Below, one piece after another: positions 24,601-36,579 of a DNA stretch of 64,000 nucleotides. The stretch spans positions 24,210,716 to 24,274,715 of the forward strand of contig CM032659.1 of assembly GCA_019095985.1 (NCBI GenBank), in the 5' to 3' direction. A program made the position numbers and the translations under genes. Source of the DNA: Streblospio benedicti. Taxonomy: Eukaryota; Annelida; Polychaeta; Spionida; Spionidae. The notes below the pieces were generated by a model. The model saw only the letters and a program-made list of their open reading frames with translations. It made no database searches and was not told the DNA's origin. Each line of letters begins with the position of its first letter. Position 1 is the stretch's first letter.

Positions 24601-26964
24601 TACCAATTTCAAAATAGTTGGCCGTGTTGCCATTCTTGTCAGCTGCAATCAGGTGATTTTCCATGCTGTAGCCCAGATTCTTGCGGAATTTGGAAGAGAA
24701 TTGCTGCACGGTGCTGCCCTCAACAGTGGTTGCCGTCACATTCCACACGGCGTAGTCAGGATCACCTAATAAAGATGGGAACCTCACAATGCAACAGTTA
24801 ATGAAATCTGCTGAATAATGAAAATATACAAACTTTTTTGGATTTACATTATTTGGTGACTCAGTGACGGTAGTAAAGTATTGTTCTCATCAATGTGTGT
24901 GACTTATCATTCAATCATCAGCACTTTACATGAAACAGGAAACATTAGTTGATTAAGGCTATGAGAATTGAGAGTTTGTCCCCAATAATTACAGTTGTAT
25001 GTTAGGCCGAAAAAATATGAATGATGTGGGTGAAAAGGCCTCAAAAGAGGGATCTGCAATTTCAAGGAAGTTGGATGTGGGAGAAAAGCATTATAATTTG
25101 TGGGAAGAAGGGATTTGGTGGGATCTCTTGATATAACACCCCCCCCCCCACACACACACTGTCACAATGGATTGCCCTCTATCTCCCACCCGATGACTGC
25201 ACCGTTACTGATCATAGATTAGATAACAGAACATTGATACTTGCATGAATGAGGAGTGGCAAACGGGGGTTAGGTGGTAGTGTTTAGTAGTTAGGAAGAG
25301 GGTGGTGGTGAAGGAGAGTTTGGATAGGAGAACAAGGGTACATATCCTAAGACCTGCGGGCTACATTTAGTTTAGTTCAAAAAAACAAGACAAGAATAAG
25401 TTTTACATCAATTCAGTTTGCAAGTCATTCACGCCATTGACGTCCGCCAGTGCCCAGCTGGCTCATGGAGTGATTGTAGTTAAGTTGGGCAACTGCCATG
25501 ATGTTCAGTTCACAAATGTCAGTCACTTTCATCGCAGTCTGGGAGAGAATTGGCAGGGCACCGGGTGAACGGGCGACCTTGAGTGCCGAGGGGGGTGGCC
25601 AAGGCCGAGGTGACAGTGGACGAGGTCGGGCTCACGCATTCCCAGAATACACTAGAGCGCCAGCTCCCTTGGCGCTGAATGTCCACGGGGTCGGCTCCCT
25701 GCTAGAATGCGGCCGTGGCACCACTGTTGCGCAGGCTATGAAGTGAGTAGAGACGGGGGTCCTTGTCGCACGCCCTGAGGAGCGTGCTTAGTGCCACCCG
25801 GAGGTCGAGGACTGTGATGACACGGTGGCCGTCTGGGGCTGGCAGCTGGAGCAGGGGTTGGTTCGAGTGCCGTGTTGGGGTGTCAGCCACCGACCTTGAC
25901 CTAGGGTGACCCGGTTCACCTGGGTTGTGGTCAGACAGCCGCGGCGGATCAAGGTCGCGGCCCGGTGGCGGCTTATCAAAGAAGTGATTAGGGGACCTGA
26001 CCTGAACTGATTGGGGGACATGGTGACCTGGTGAAAGTAGGGTAGAGGGATACATTGACCGTGACCTGGGGTTACTAGGTGCACCACCAGAATAATGCCA
26101 GAAAATTACACGTATGAATTTTTTTAGACATATTTCTATTTTGAACGTTTTTCGGAGAGAGGAATCGAACAAAAAATAAAGGAAGGCAATTCAAATTATC
26201 ACCCACGTACCTTCGACAATGGGCACGGGGTGTTCAAATGTGGCTCCCTTTTTCATGAGGTAGCCGTTAGCACTTTTGTCCACCTCCATGACCATATAAT
26301 ACGTGGCACCCACGTCTGTGGCAGCCTCGGGGTCTTTGTCCAGATACTTGTACAGCAGTCTGCCTGCTTGCTTCTGTGACACGTGTACAATAAACCTGTA
26401 CTATTAGGACAACCCAGGGGATAAGCTCAGGGGCTGGTCTCAAAAGAGTCAGTGGCAAGCTATTAAAAGGTTCTCTGTGGTGTCTTTGTGGAGGTTCTGG
26501 ATCGCAATAGATGGTCCTGTTTTAGGGGCTTTCTCTGTATGTCGATGGTCTTAAATGGGGTTATTGAGTATTAATGAGCTTAACCGTTTGTTTTTGTTAT
26601 TTTGTATAATCTATTCATTGATATATGTATGGAACACAGCCTTAAATTAATAGTTACCACCGTTTCATAGTAATGCACATGGGTGCCGGATTGATGGATA
26701 CATCTCTCTGGTCATCAGGATCGGATACATATGATGATGATTTAGATGGAGGAGGTGTCTAAAAATTCCATAGTCTATCTAATATTTAACGCTATTCTCT
26801 GCTCCAACATTCTTAAGTAAATACGACCAAGGATACAGCCAATGCTCATTAGGGAAACTAACTTATATGTGTATATATAGTTAACCCCTACTTACAATTG
26901 AGTATCCATGGTGAAGAAAACTTATGATAAGGCAAAGGCATAATATACGAGGATGGTACTCCAT
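21673..26964 (-). CDS. Secreted protein with C-terminal Ig-like domain, copy B
   Basis: Seven exons, all GT-AG and all phase-consistent: 26896-26964, 26211-26373, 24417-24765, 23835-24031, 22668-22798, 22129-22266 and 21673-21903, giving 425 residues. Exon 1 is a signal peptide (MEYHPRILCLCLIISFLHHG, then YSI) with donor ATTGTAAGT. Exons 2-5 encode about 280 residues without a motif I recognise; landmarks are GRLLYKYLDKDPEAATDVGA, DPDYAVWNVTATTVEG, DTSVL and GNMAGKLNYTIG. Exons 6-7 form an Ig-like fold: GGYIRCSAAGNPLPEVELVY (B-strand Cys) and LGWYTCRATNARGTA (F-strand Tyr-x-Cys), followed by stop. No transmembrane segment or GPI signal is evident, so it is probably secreted. It sits directly downstream of an ISG12-type gene in both copies, which hints at innate immunity, but function is unknown. 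The exon joining and unassigned N-terminal region make this a candidate new family. Confidence 0.75.
22880..23772. mobile_element. Copy-B-specific insertion in intron 4 of the Ig-domain gene
   Basis: In copy A the sequence runs CATTGGCAGTGGTTATTTTGG (about 6387). In copy B the same flanks are separated by about 890 bases. The insert has no recognisable protein and no clear terminal repeats; it contains palindromic-looking CATATGGGAGATGTCCACATGG near 23161. Class unknown. Confidence 0.5.
25440..26095 (-). mobile_element. Fossil fragment of a tyrosine-recombinase-bearing element (DIRS/Ngaro- or Crypton-like)
   Basis: GC-rich block in intron 2 of Ig-gene copy B, absent from copy A. The minus strand shows the C-terminal part of a tyrosine recombinase: a VALSTLLRACDKDPRLYSLH stretch leading into the HSLR box, GATAAF, and a downstream DIQRQGSW block near 25650-25690, the usual spacing for this family. 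Only the recombinase end remains, with at least one break; no reverse transcriptase or terminal repeats are seen, so DIRS, Ngaro and Crypton cannot be told apart. It inserted after the cassette duplication. Confidence 0.65.
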
Positions 26965-27320
26965 ATTTAACCACTGATCCAACTAGATCTACCAGGATTC
27001 AAATGAATGGGCTGCAGTTTACACAAATTGCCACCACACTGCTACATGCCATGAGCAGCAGCCCCCATTGTGCCATTATACACTGGTAAATACTGTCAAT
27101 GCTCGGCTATCTTCAATATTAATTGCTATAAACCATATCCCAGTGTCATGTTTATTCAATGTATTTGGTAATAAATCATTCTGTACAATCATCTCAATTT
27201 ACGGGAGCAGTTGGATCTGACCCCCATTATCACTACTCTGTGACATGTGTGTTTTAGCCTTCACCCGCCCACAAGTCATGTTTTATGGTATATTAACAGT
27301 TGATGAGCCAGGGTTAGGAG
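26965..27320 (-). promoter_or_regulatory. Conserved upstream region of Ig-domain gene copy B
   Basis: Matches 9935-10260 closely up to the end of the TTAACAGTNNATGAGCCAGGG phrase near 27310, then similarity drops. This sharp plateau of conservation just before a signal-peptide exon marks it as the likely promoter and 5' UTR. Individual factor sites cannot be supported. Confidence 0.4.
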
Positions 27321-28008
27321 GGTTTGGGGTCGACCCTAATTTATTACGAAACAGGAGCATCACATTTTCTCACAACCCTGAAACGAGCATGGGGACATTG
27401 ACTCAAAAACTGTTTTTGTTATCTAAAAACTTTGATATTTTCAATGGTAATATTAAATGCCATATAAAAACTGTATTGTAGCTCTGGCGCTGGTCAGTTA
27501 AATTGCGGATACACAGGTCCGTCTGCAGGTTCTTAGCTTTTAATATCCACCGAAACTGAATTGCATTATCTGACTTAATGCTTGGATTACATATATATGT
27601 ACATATTAATACAAATCCTATGGGTCACTTACACCATTGCAATCACTGTTGCTAAAATTTAGACAATGTGATGCATTCCTCCACAATATTTTCTCATTTT
27701 TATTCAGATCCCATCATGTAAGAAACGTATTTATACTAAAGAAATAAAACGTAATATTTATTGAAATACATGTATATAGAAATCTTGGAAAAGAAAACAA
27801 AGTCACTAAAATTCCATTATAGTCTTAATCAATAAGTAAAACAGCCAATATCTAATTATCAATGAGCATGAATCGTGAGCAGGCATGTGTAAAAAATTAA
27901 ATACACGTGATTAGAGACATTAGAATCATCTGATCTAAACGCCATAGTTCTATTTTCATAATTTCTTTTTTTTATATCTTGCAAAGTTGATCTGCTGTTC
28001 TTCATTCT

Positions 28009-29247
<1,239 letters not shown>

Positions 29248-29510
29248 CTGCAAGAAGTACATTGTACGAAGCACATATTAAACGAACCATATTATTAGAC
29301 TACACAACCTTTGTAATACATGTATACTGATTAATGGTAAGGTACCCATTTTTTGGCCTCTTAAGGGTTGAATACTGAAATTACATCACACAAGCCAAAA
29401 GCAAACAAACATGGTGCAATAATTAACTGTGTACCAACTGGTCTATATGATATACAATCCATATATGCATATATACGAGCGAAGTGTTAAGAGCAGGGGA
29501 GGTTATGTTA

Positions 29511-30300
29511 ACATGATTATAAAACTCAGGCCCGTGGACAGAGCTGAAAAAGTGAGGGGGCAAAATTTGTTCATTTCAGGTCAGCATAGCCGTCGACGAT
29601 CTGTGTCACAGTGATATGTGAAGTAAAATTTAGTTTATGTACAAAATGAATACGTTATGTACACAAACAAATACAGTGTGCTAGTATATGGGAAATTTAG
29701 ATATTCTAAAACAACACATGTTGTCAACAGCAAGAACAATGTTCCATTTTCAAGGAGAAACACGTTTGAAATCATTAGTAATCTTTAACTGGTATGATGT
29801 GCGAAATCAGCTTTGCAAGATCACTAAATATGGATGATACCAGGGCTGTCAACCCCTTAATTGTCATTTCTGTACTCAGGATGCCCTAAATTTTGTATTT
29901 TAGAGGTCAACATCTATATCCCGTGGTGGAACTGCAATAGGACCATACAAATACGGGGTGGTACGTGTAGTAAGAAAACCATACGAGCAGATCTGGTATT
30001 TATGTATTTCTGGTATACAGTAACAAACATGCAAGGCTTTAAACACCAATCACAAGCACATATATGAATGTTAGTATGCAGTGTCTGTGCTCAAACTTCA
30101 TTAAAAGTAATTATTGATGAAAATGACAGAAAGTGGTGAAATCTGTTTGTGAAGATATAATTAGTAACCAGGTCTATTGGGTCTGAAATCTGTATTAGTA
30201 CGGACGAATCTGCATTAATTGGCAGCCTTGTGATAATATCAAAATTGTTTGAATAAGATTTTTTTAGATCAAAAAGCTTTAGTTAAAAGGAGCAAGGAGG
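29511..30300. other. Non-coding stretch, nothing recognised
   Basis: AT-rich DNA right of duplication copy B. Short open frames have no recognisable content, and I see no exon, RNA gene or clear repeat. Confidence 0.4.
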
Positions 30301-30670
30301 CGCGATCTCAGAACGAGAACGCGAATGAAGCAACGCCTAATGGCTAGGGCACATTCCACCGCAATGTGGGTCTACTGCCAGTCTACGACCAAAAACGCAA
30401 GGAGATCGGAAGGATCCGTGAGTGTGCAGTGCGGCAAACGTAGGTTTTTTCAAGGCAGTACGGTGGCCGCTGAAGATCATGATCTGACCGTAAGGAGGCA
30501 GTGCAGAGACTGCGGTAATCGTGGTATAATCACAGAGGATTTACCCACACGTTGTCTGTACAGATACGGTGCCAGTTCGCTAAAAAATAAAGGGCTTTGC
30601 AAAGTTGCATTTCCTGTAAACTATCCAAGACTAACTGCACGTAAACGGCATCTTTACCATGATTGATTTG
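30301..30670 (+). other. GC-richer island with an unassigned 113-residue open frame
   Basis: The frame at 30325-30666 is basic, with cysteine pairs QCGKRRF and RRQCRDCGNRG. The island stands out from AT-rich surroundings in base composition. No family is recognised, there is no splice structure, and it may be the remains of a mobile element rather than a gene. Confidence 0.25.
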
Positions 30671-31319
30671 TTGTTTGAGCAGTGTTTTGTTTTTCTCGCG
30701 CGTCTTCTGTGCTTTTGTGGGAATTACCTTGTTTATCCAGTGTTGCTAAGTTTCAAGAACGCTAAACCAATAAGTATAATACAGATTGTTTTTTTTTTCT
30801 CTGTTTGCAATGAAAATATCAAGAATCATTGGACTCTTGATGGGTTTTCTTCTTTGCATACAGGGCAAATATTTGTTGTGCTCTGCTGTCCATGTCTCTT
30901 ACATGTACAATCTTCACCAGATCTTCTTCAAATATTATGTTTCACAAGGATTATCTATTAACATTTACCGCCGGTTTAAAGTTTTTTACTCTAGCAAATA
31001 AAAAGTTTGCTTTCCTTTTAAATGATTTTAAATGACTAAGAATGTAATTGCAATACAGTTACATTACGTAAGGGCTGATCACACTACATGCAGTTTAAAA
31101 TGACGTAGGTTGAGAATTTCAGTCATTACATGCTAAAACTATGCTGATAAATTATGCAAGAACTAGGGAAAGATCGCTCACGAAACCAACAACAATCTAC
31201 TAACAAACTAGTCAGAATGTGACTCATTTTGTAGGTGTTATTGATCAAAATGTAAAATAGACCCCCTATACCTAATAATCCATGTAGGTATGAATTTGGT
31301 AATCCAGTGATGAGGATAG

Positions 31320-31419
31320 NNNNNNNNNNNNNNNNNNNNNNNNNNNNNNNNNNNNNNNNNNNNNNNNNNNNNNNNNNNNNNNNNNNNNNNNNNNNNNNNN
31401 NNNNNNNNNNNNNNNNNNN
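31320..31419. other. Assembly gap (100 N)
   Basis: Exactly 100 N, the usual placeholder for a gap of unknown size. The sequence just to its right (31420-31650) is homopolymer-rich and probably low in accuracy. It lies where the first exon of ISG12 copy B could be. Confidence 0.99.
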
Positions 31420-31651
31420 CCCCAAAAGAACTATTTCTTTTTAGGATGTTTTTTTTTTTAATTTTTTCTTTTTTTTCTCCCTCTTTAAACTATTTTTTTT
31501 GATTTTGGGTTTAAATTTCCCTTTCATAAAAGATTTTATTTTAGTTTAAAATAAGGGGATTTGATGTTTAAATAAATGTTTTTATTATTAGAGTATTTGT
31601 TTTGTATGTTGTTTTTAAATTTTTTTTTTTTATGATGTATTATGTAGTTAG

Positions 31652-31775
31652 ATGTATTTGTATGTATGTATGTATGTATGTATTATGTATGTATGTATGT
31701 ATGTATGTATGTATGTATGTATGTATGTATGTATGAAATGTATTATGTATTTTATGTATGTATGTATGTATTTTA

Positions 31776-31823
<48 letters not shown>

Positions 31824-31930
31824 GGTTGTTTTTTGTTGTTGGGTTTTGTTGTTGTTGTTTTGTTGTTGTTGTTGTTGTTGTTGTTTGTTGTTGGGTTTTG
31901 TTGTTTTTGGTTGTTTGTTTTGGTGATGCA
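31652..31930 (+). repeat. (TATG)n and (TTG)n microsatellites
   Basis: A TATG tetranucleotide tract (31655-31780) passes directly into a TTG trinucleotide tract (31780-31920). All open frames over it (YVCM, CCC/LLL/VVV, QQQ/NNN/TTT) are repeat artefacts. Confidence 0.95.
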
Positions 31931-32210
31931 CGCTGCTCGTAATGTTGTCCCAGAATGACTGATCAATTGGAACAGATTTTTGGCGAAAAATAACAATATT
32001 AAATTTCAGCTCATAATCCTTAGACCGTAGCGTGATTTTTGGAAGTCTTGTTTGGGTGACGCAGGCTGCTCCTAATGCACAATCTGCAAGCTCTATTTTC
32101 TGCATCTTATGCATACCGTTTGGATCCACAGAGATTGACATCCAGCCTCGTTCTTTTCTCTGCAAAATGCCTAGCCACAACACAACAACAATAACATGGC
32201 TGGGCATTTA
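31930..32210 (-). repeat. Dispersed repeat with protein-like minus-strand frame
   Basis: On the minus strand the frame contains SISVDPNGMHKMQKIELADC and ITLRSKDYELKFNIVIFRQ, with natural residue content before it runs into the TTG microsatellite. Part of it (TGTGGATCCAAACGGTATNC through TTGCAGATTNTGCATTNG) recurs degenerately at about 39660-39722 on the plus strand. It is therefore a piece of a repeated element or retroposed gene. Family not recognised. Confidence 0.4.
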
Positions 32211-32599
32211 AAAATGGCTCATGTGATTGTGCCACGTCGAATCACGTGACAACTCCTTTAATTAGGTGACAGTATAAACGTGAATATTGTATTTGCAGTT
32301 CATACTCGGGCTTGCAATCACTGACTTTAAGTTCAACCAATTTAATTTCATCAAGAAAGAGTCATTAAGATTAAAATACATTAGATAATTGCTTTTAAAG
32401 AGCCCTGATAGGGGTTACCGATTGGCCTGTCTTTTGTGGACTAGCTGGAAGAGCTCGGGATAGAGTTTAATGTCTGTGGTGTATGAAAGTTAGAGTGGGA
32501 AATGCAATGAAGTCAAGATGGGGTGTCACAGGCCTAGGTGTGACATTTTGTTCAATTACATTGATTAAAATAAGCAAATCAACCTTGGAAATATTACTC

Positions 32600-33100
32600 A
32601 CTTCTTTATGGTTTACCCGACTGTCAAATCCAACGTGTACAGCGTGTTCATAACACTGCTGCACGGATCCTAACTCTAACGAAAAAGCATGATCATATAA
32701 CTCCTGTTTTGAAAAGCCTTCACTGGCTCCCTGTCAAGCAACGTATAATTTTCAAGATTCTAACACTTACTTTCAAATGCCTCACTGGACTTGCACCATA
32801 TTACCTGTCTGAACTCTTACAACCATATACTCACCACCTAGATTACTGCGGTCATCAAATAATCGATTGCTTAAAGAATCTAGAACAATAACCAAGTCTT
32901 ATGGTGATAGAGCATTTAAAACAACAGCACCTAAATTATGGAATAAACTGCCGCTGGCATTCGACAATCCAAAACTCTTGCATCCTTCAAATCACAACTT
33001 AAGCACCATTTGTTTAAGGAGGCCGACAAGCGTACATGAACATTTAATGGAATTTACGCTATATAAATTGTATTGTATTGTAATTGTATTGTATTGTAAA
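32600..33100 (+). mobile_element. LINE 3' end (CR1/L2-like)
   Basis: Plus-strand C-terminal portion of a non-LTR retrotransposon polyprotein: QRVQRVHNTAARILTLTKKH, LKSLHWLPVKQRIIFKILTL and TGLAPYYLSELLQPY, then, after a shift of frame near 32870, TKSYGDRAFKTTAPKLWNKL. It finishes in a (TGTATTGTAAT)-type tail (33065-33100), as CR1/L2-like LINEs do. Only the 3' end is present, the usual 5'-truncated form. Confidence 0.85.
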
Positions 33101-33454
33101 TGTCACATGTCGAGCGTGCCGTTTGGGACGCCGGATGTAACATCTTATTGACATCTTAAATGTATTTTTTTTCTCAAGCAAATGTTTTGGAAAATAGCTA
33201 TTGTTGATGTGTGAAAATCTTTGAATTTGATTTGTTTTGTTTCATTATGCATAAAAAGTGTATAATTTATGGATCTAGTCCTAAAAATGATAGTGATGAA
33301 CCATGATGTTTCTTACACAGACTTAGAAGTACATGTATGTATTGTTGTCCATGGACATGATTTTAATAGCAATATAATCAAACAGCTTCCTAATTATGTG
33401 CCGGATCAATGTGCAGTTGTTGTCACGTGACGTGGCATAATCACAGAGGCCATT

Positions 33455-34013
33455 TTTAAAGCCGAGCTTCGCAGAAGACTCGAGCTTTATAGCCGTCGTA
33501 GGCGTTTCATTCTGTGCCCGGTCCACCAACACTACGTATACTATATAGTCTAAGCCTATTCATACGCGCTGAAATTAGTGCCCAATTTGAATTTATCAAT
33601 GAAACTTGAACCAGCCAACAATCGCCGATGTTAATGAGCTGGGGAAACGCCAATTGCATTGCAGCCGATCAAAATTAATACGCCATATATATACATGCAT
33701 GTGCATACTAATGAGAAACCGGCCGGTGTGTTTGTTCTTTTTTTCTGTCTATCCAGCATGCATGCAACAACTTCGATTTATATCGCTTGTTGTAGTAATT
33801 TCACACACATTTCATTCAAGAGAGACTTATAACAGGACATACATCATACAAATATCATATTAAAGTTTGCTTAACAGCGGTATCTCAGTTTTTATTACGA
33901 TTATAAAGATTAGCATAACAACCTCGATTATCAAGTCATTGCCACCAAGGTCACTATATATATATGCACTCCCTGCCGATATTACTGCATAACAATCTCA
34001 AGCTCGGCTTTTC
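33455..34013. mobile_element. Inverted-end repeat element, copy 1
   Basis: Starts TTTAAAGCCGAGCTTCGC and ends in the inverted AAGCTCGGCTTTT near 33999-34013. Its first 200 bases closely match 38531-38770 (shared GCGCTGAAATTAGTGCCCAA and GTTAATGAGCTGGGGAAACG). No coding capacity. It is a non-autonomous DNA-type element of unassigned family. Confidence 0.6.
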
Positions 34014-34332
34014 TCAGGAGTCTCACTCCTTTGATTTGTAGTAGGGTGGCAGCTTCAGACAATGTAAGAACTGTTGTTCAAGGATTAAATATTATTAAGT
34101 CATACACAAAACATTATAGAATGCAGTAAAACGTGTAATACGCGTAGACATGTATATAGTAGAACCAATAAATGACCACTAGGACCATCTTGCAATAAAT
34201 TGACCTATACCTCTATACCATTTGAGTTTCTATAGTTTTATCTTGTATGGCTCTTTTAATGTGTCTAGTTTTATATCAACACTACTTAGAACTACATCGG
34301 TACTGGATGATCTAGGCTCAGTAGTAGGCTAA

Positions 34333-34823
34333 GGCTAATAAAATAAGGCTAATAAAATGTTTCTAGTTCCCTCCCTCCTGTGTATAGTGCAGCCTCCTGA
34401 ACATTTTTATTGCCTCCCCAGTGATAATAAAAAAAAACGGCCATCCCGCCTGGCTGCAAACAAAACGGCCCCGTGTCAGAGACCTGTCATTTGTTTGCTA
34501 TGCATGCTAGATATTATACTTCATTGATTATACTAGTTGTTTTATAAGTTATGTTTTATGATTTTGATAATAGAAAGACATTGTTCACATACAATTGTAA
34601 CACATGTAGTTCATTCATGGCCTAATATTCAACTTGAAAAATGAAAGATTTTGCACGGAAGAAAAATAAAAAATAAAAAGTGAACCCCTCCTCATTTTTT
34701 TCATAATATAAGGACGGAAAAATCAACAAAATAAAAAATAAAAAATAAAAAATAAAATTGACCTCCCTCCTATGTGTAGGAAAATAGGCAGGACGAGAAA
34801 CATTTTATTAATTTTATGGAGCC
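34333..34823 (-). mobile_element. Harbinger-type MITE, copy 1
   Basis: Ends GGCT...GTTTCT(A/C)G and ACGAGAAACATTTTATTAA...GGAGCC are inverted repeats, flanked by TAA on both sides (34330-34332 and 34824-34826). The left terminus contains a 14-base tandem duplication, so it could also be placed at 34347. Essentially the same element is present in the opposite orientation at 59609-60094. TWA target duplication fits PIF/Harbinger. No transposase. Confidence 0.75.
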
Positions 34824-35053
34824 TAACAAAATCACACCCAGGCCCTGTTGCCCACAATGGTCCTTCGTTCAACCAGGCTCTGCACTCCTGAAGTGGTTGA
34901 TCGAGACTAACAACGTAAATCTCAATACGTTCTGCGTACAACGTAGCCGAGCAACGTACGCTTACGTGCGACGTGCGTGGTAACCAATGTGCTAATCACA
35001 TATATCAAGCAAGCCTTGTTTTATTTTTGCAATACTTTTCTAAATAATTTACG

Positions 35054-35565
35054 ATGATTAGCAATCTCAATTCTTCACACTCGAGTAGAACTGTAACTGC
35101 AGTCAAACCACGACCTTTTACAGAACTCGACTTTGCAAGCCACGATGGCTATTTCAAGAATTTCTTCAGATTCCGCCCATTTACCGAGTTAGATTTTGCG
35201 AGTCGTGATGATGGCGTGTGCAAGATTTCTTCCAGAAATCAGAGAGAGAATCTATGGAAACAGATAGATAGCAACGTGACTGCTGTACAACTAGTTGAAG
35301 ATTCTGATTTGTCAGAGATAACAGAAGAACCAAGACTCGTCTACAAGTCCCGTCCATTTACCGAGCTGGATTTAAATTGAACCCAAATGGTTTTTTAAGG
35401 TATTTCCCGAAATCTGAACAAGAGAGTAGGGAAGTCAATACTTCTAGTTCTTCGCGTTCCACGGATATGTCAAGAAAAAGGAGACTCGTGATTGACAGGA
35501 ACACAACTGTTATTCCATGTGACACAGACTGCGTTGTACCTCGCAAAAGAGGAAGTTTGTTGTGA
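35054..35565 (+). CDS. Uncharacterised protein with three RPFTELD repeats; frame changes inside the third
   Basis: An ATG at 35054 opens a 108-residue frame with three copies of a short motif: RPFTELDFASHDGYF, RPFTELDFASRDDGV and a third that stops directly after RPFTELDLN (35357-35380). The overlapping -1 frame runs on to 35565 with NGFLRYFPKSEQESREV and a basic end containing SRKRRL and PRKRG, which could be nuclear-localisation-like. The switch point is T TTA AAT TGA, which fits the X XXY YYZ form of a -1 slippery site, but the first two repeats have TTT (Phe) at that place, so loss of one T (a mutation or base-call error) explains it equally well. AATAAA occurs downstream near 35783. No family is recognised. 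The repeated, spaced motif looks like a set of short linear binding sites. Confidence 0.45.
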
Positions 35566-36252
35566 GAAGAAGAGTTTAACCACTTTTCAGTTTTGAACAG
35601 TTGCAACAAAGTTAACATTTTGGGACTATAGTTTTATTGTATTCATTTGGTCACATGTTTATTTATTTAATACTTTTTGGTTGGAACCCTTACTTTTTTT
35701 TACTACTCTATTGGTTTATTCTAGCTCGTTTAACATAGCTATAATAGATATGTATTATATATCTTTAAACTACATATTGCTGGAATAAAAATACCACCCA
35801 ACCAGAAAAATCTTGTTTTTTTTTACATTATCTGCTAAATTTTTAAAATGAATTTTAAGATTTTTAATAAGTTTTTTTTAAATTCTTTCTACACCATTTA
35901 AATGTCTAAGTGACTTAATTTCTAAATAACTTAATATAAAACATATAATCAAATAAGTGTATACCAAAATATAGTGAATTTATTTGCACAAATACCAAAC
36001 AAAACTTTAGCCATTGTTGTTTTTCTGTTGAATGGATTTGTGGGTAATTTATGACGCGTAGTCGTGAACGACACGGTCTAGCTCCCACTTGAATGAACGG
36101 CAACATAATATCCTATAACTTATAAACCACATTTCAAAATTCTTGAAATTTGGGAGGCTGATTTCAATGACATAGACCTTGTATATCCTTTAATCTGATA
36201 ATTTGATAATGACTGGATCTTTTATAATCATCGTTTAAAATTTACTACACAA

Positions 36253-36276
36253 TCACAATGTGACGTCACATTGTGA
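36253..36276. promoter_or_regulatory. 24-base perfect palindrome with consensus CRE
   Basis: Perfect dyad centred on TGACGTCA, the full cAMP-response element. It lies about 115 bases upstream of the ATG at 36390 that begins the P2RX7-C-like exon, a usual promoter distance. A dyad of this length is unlikely by chance, though it may instead form part of a transposon end. Confidence 0.4.
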
Positions 36277-36389
36277 CTCTTTACTCCGCCCTTAATCTAG
36301 ATCTTAGATCTACGAAATACTCAACTCCACGTCACAGCGAGACAGGTGATAGAGTGCAAACAAGCACCTGCTACTGCAGTATTTGAATC

Positions 36390-36576
36390 ATGGCAACTGA
36401 CTGGAAACGGCGGGTATTTCTCATGCGAAGAAAGATGAATCACAATCAGAAGAGGAAAACTTAGGCCTTAGTGGCTACTTGTTTGAGCCAGAGCCAAGCA
36501 GTGATGAGGATGAGAACAATGATGATATTGTTAGTGTTGACCATGAAGAGGCAACACGCATCGGTAATACAGATTG
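36390..36576 (+). pseudogene. P2RX7-C-terminal-like protein, first exon, frame-disrupted
   Basis: From 36401 the frame reads SHAKKDESQSEEENLGLSGY, then LFEPEPSSDEDENNDD and EEATRIGNTDW, ending at a strong donor (GATTG|GTAAGT). The acidic run followed by RxGNTxW is the start of the zinc-binding domain shared by the P2X7 receptor C-terminus and many stand-alone invertebrate proteins, which continue WCxCGxC. The obvious start (ATGGCAACTGACTGG, 36390) is in a different frame and an in-frame TGA precedes 36401, so either one base is missing near 36400 or the exon is dead. I did not find the next exon with the Cys cluster within the window. These proteins are often multicopy and transposon-associated. 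Confidence 0.45.
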
Positions 36577-36579
36577 GTA

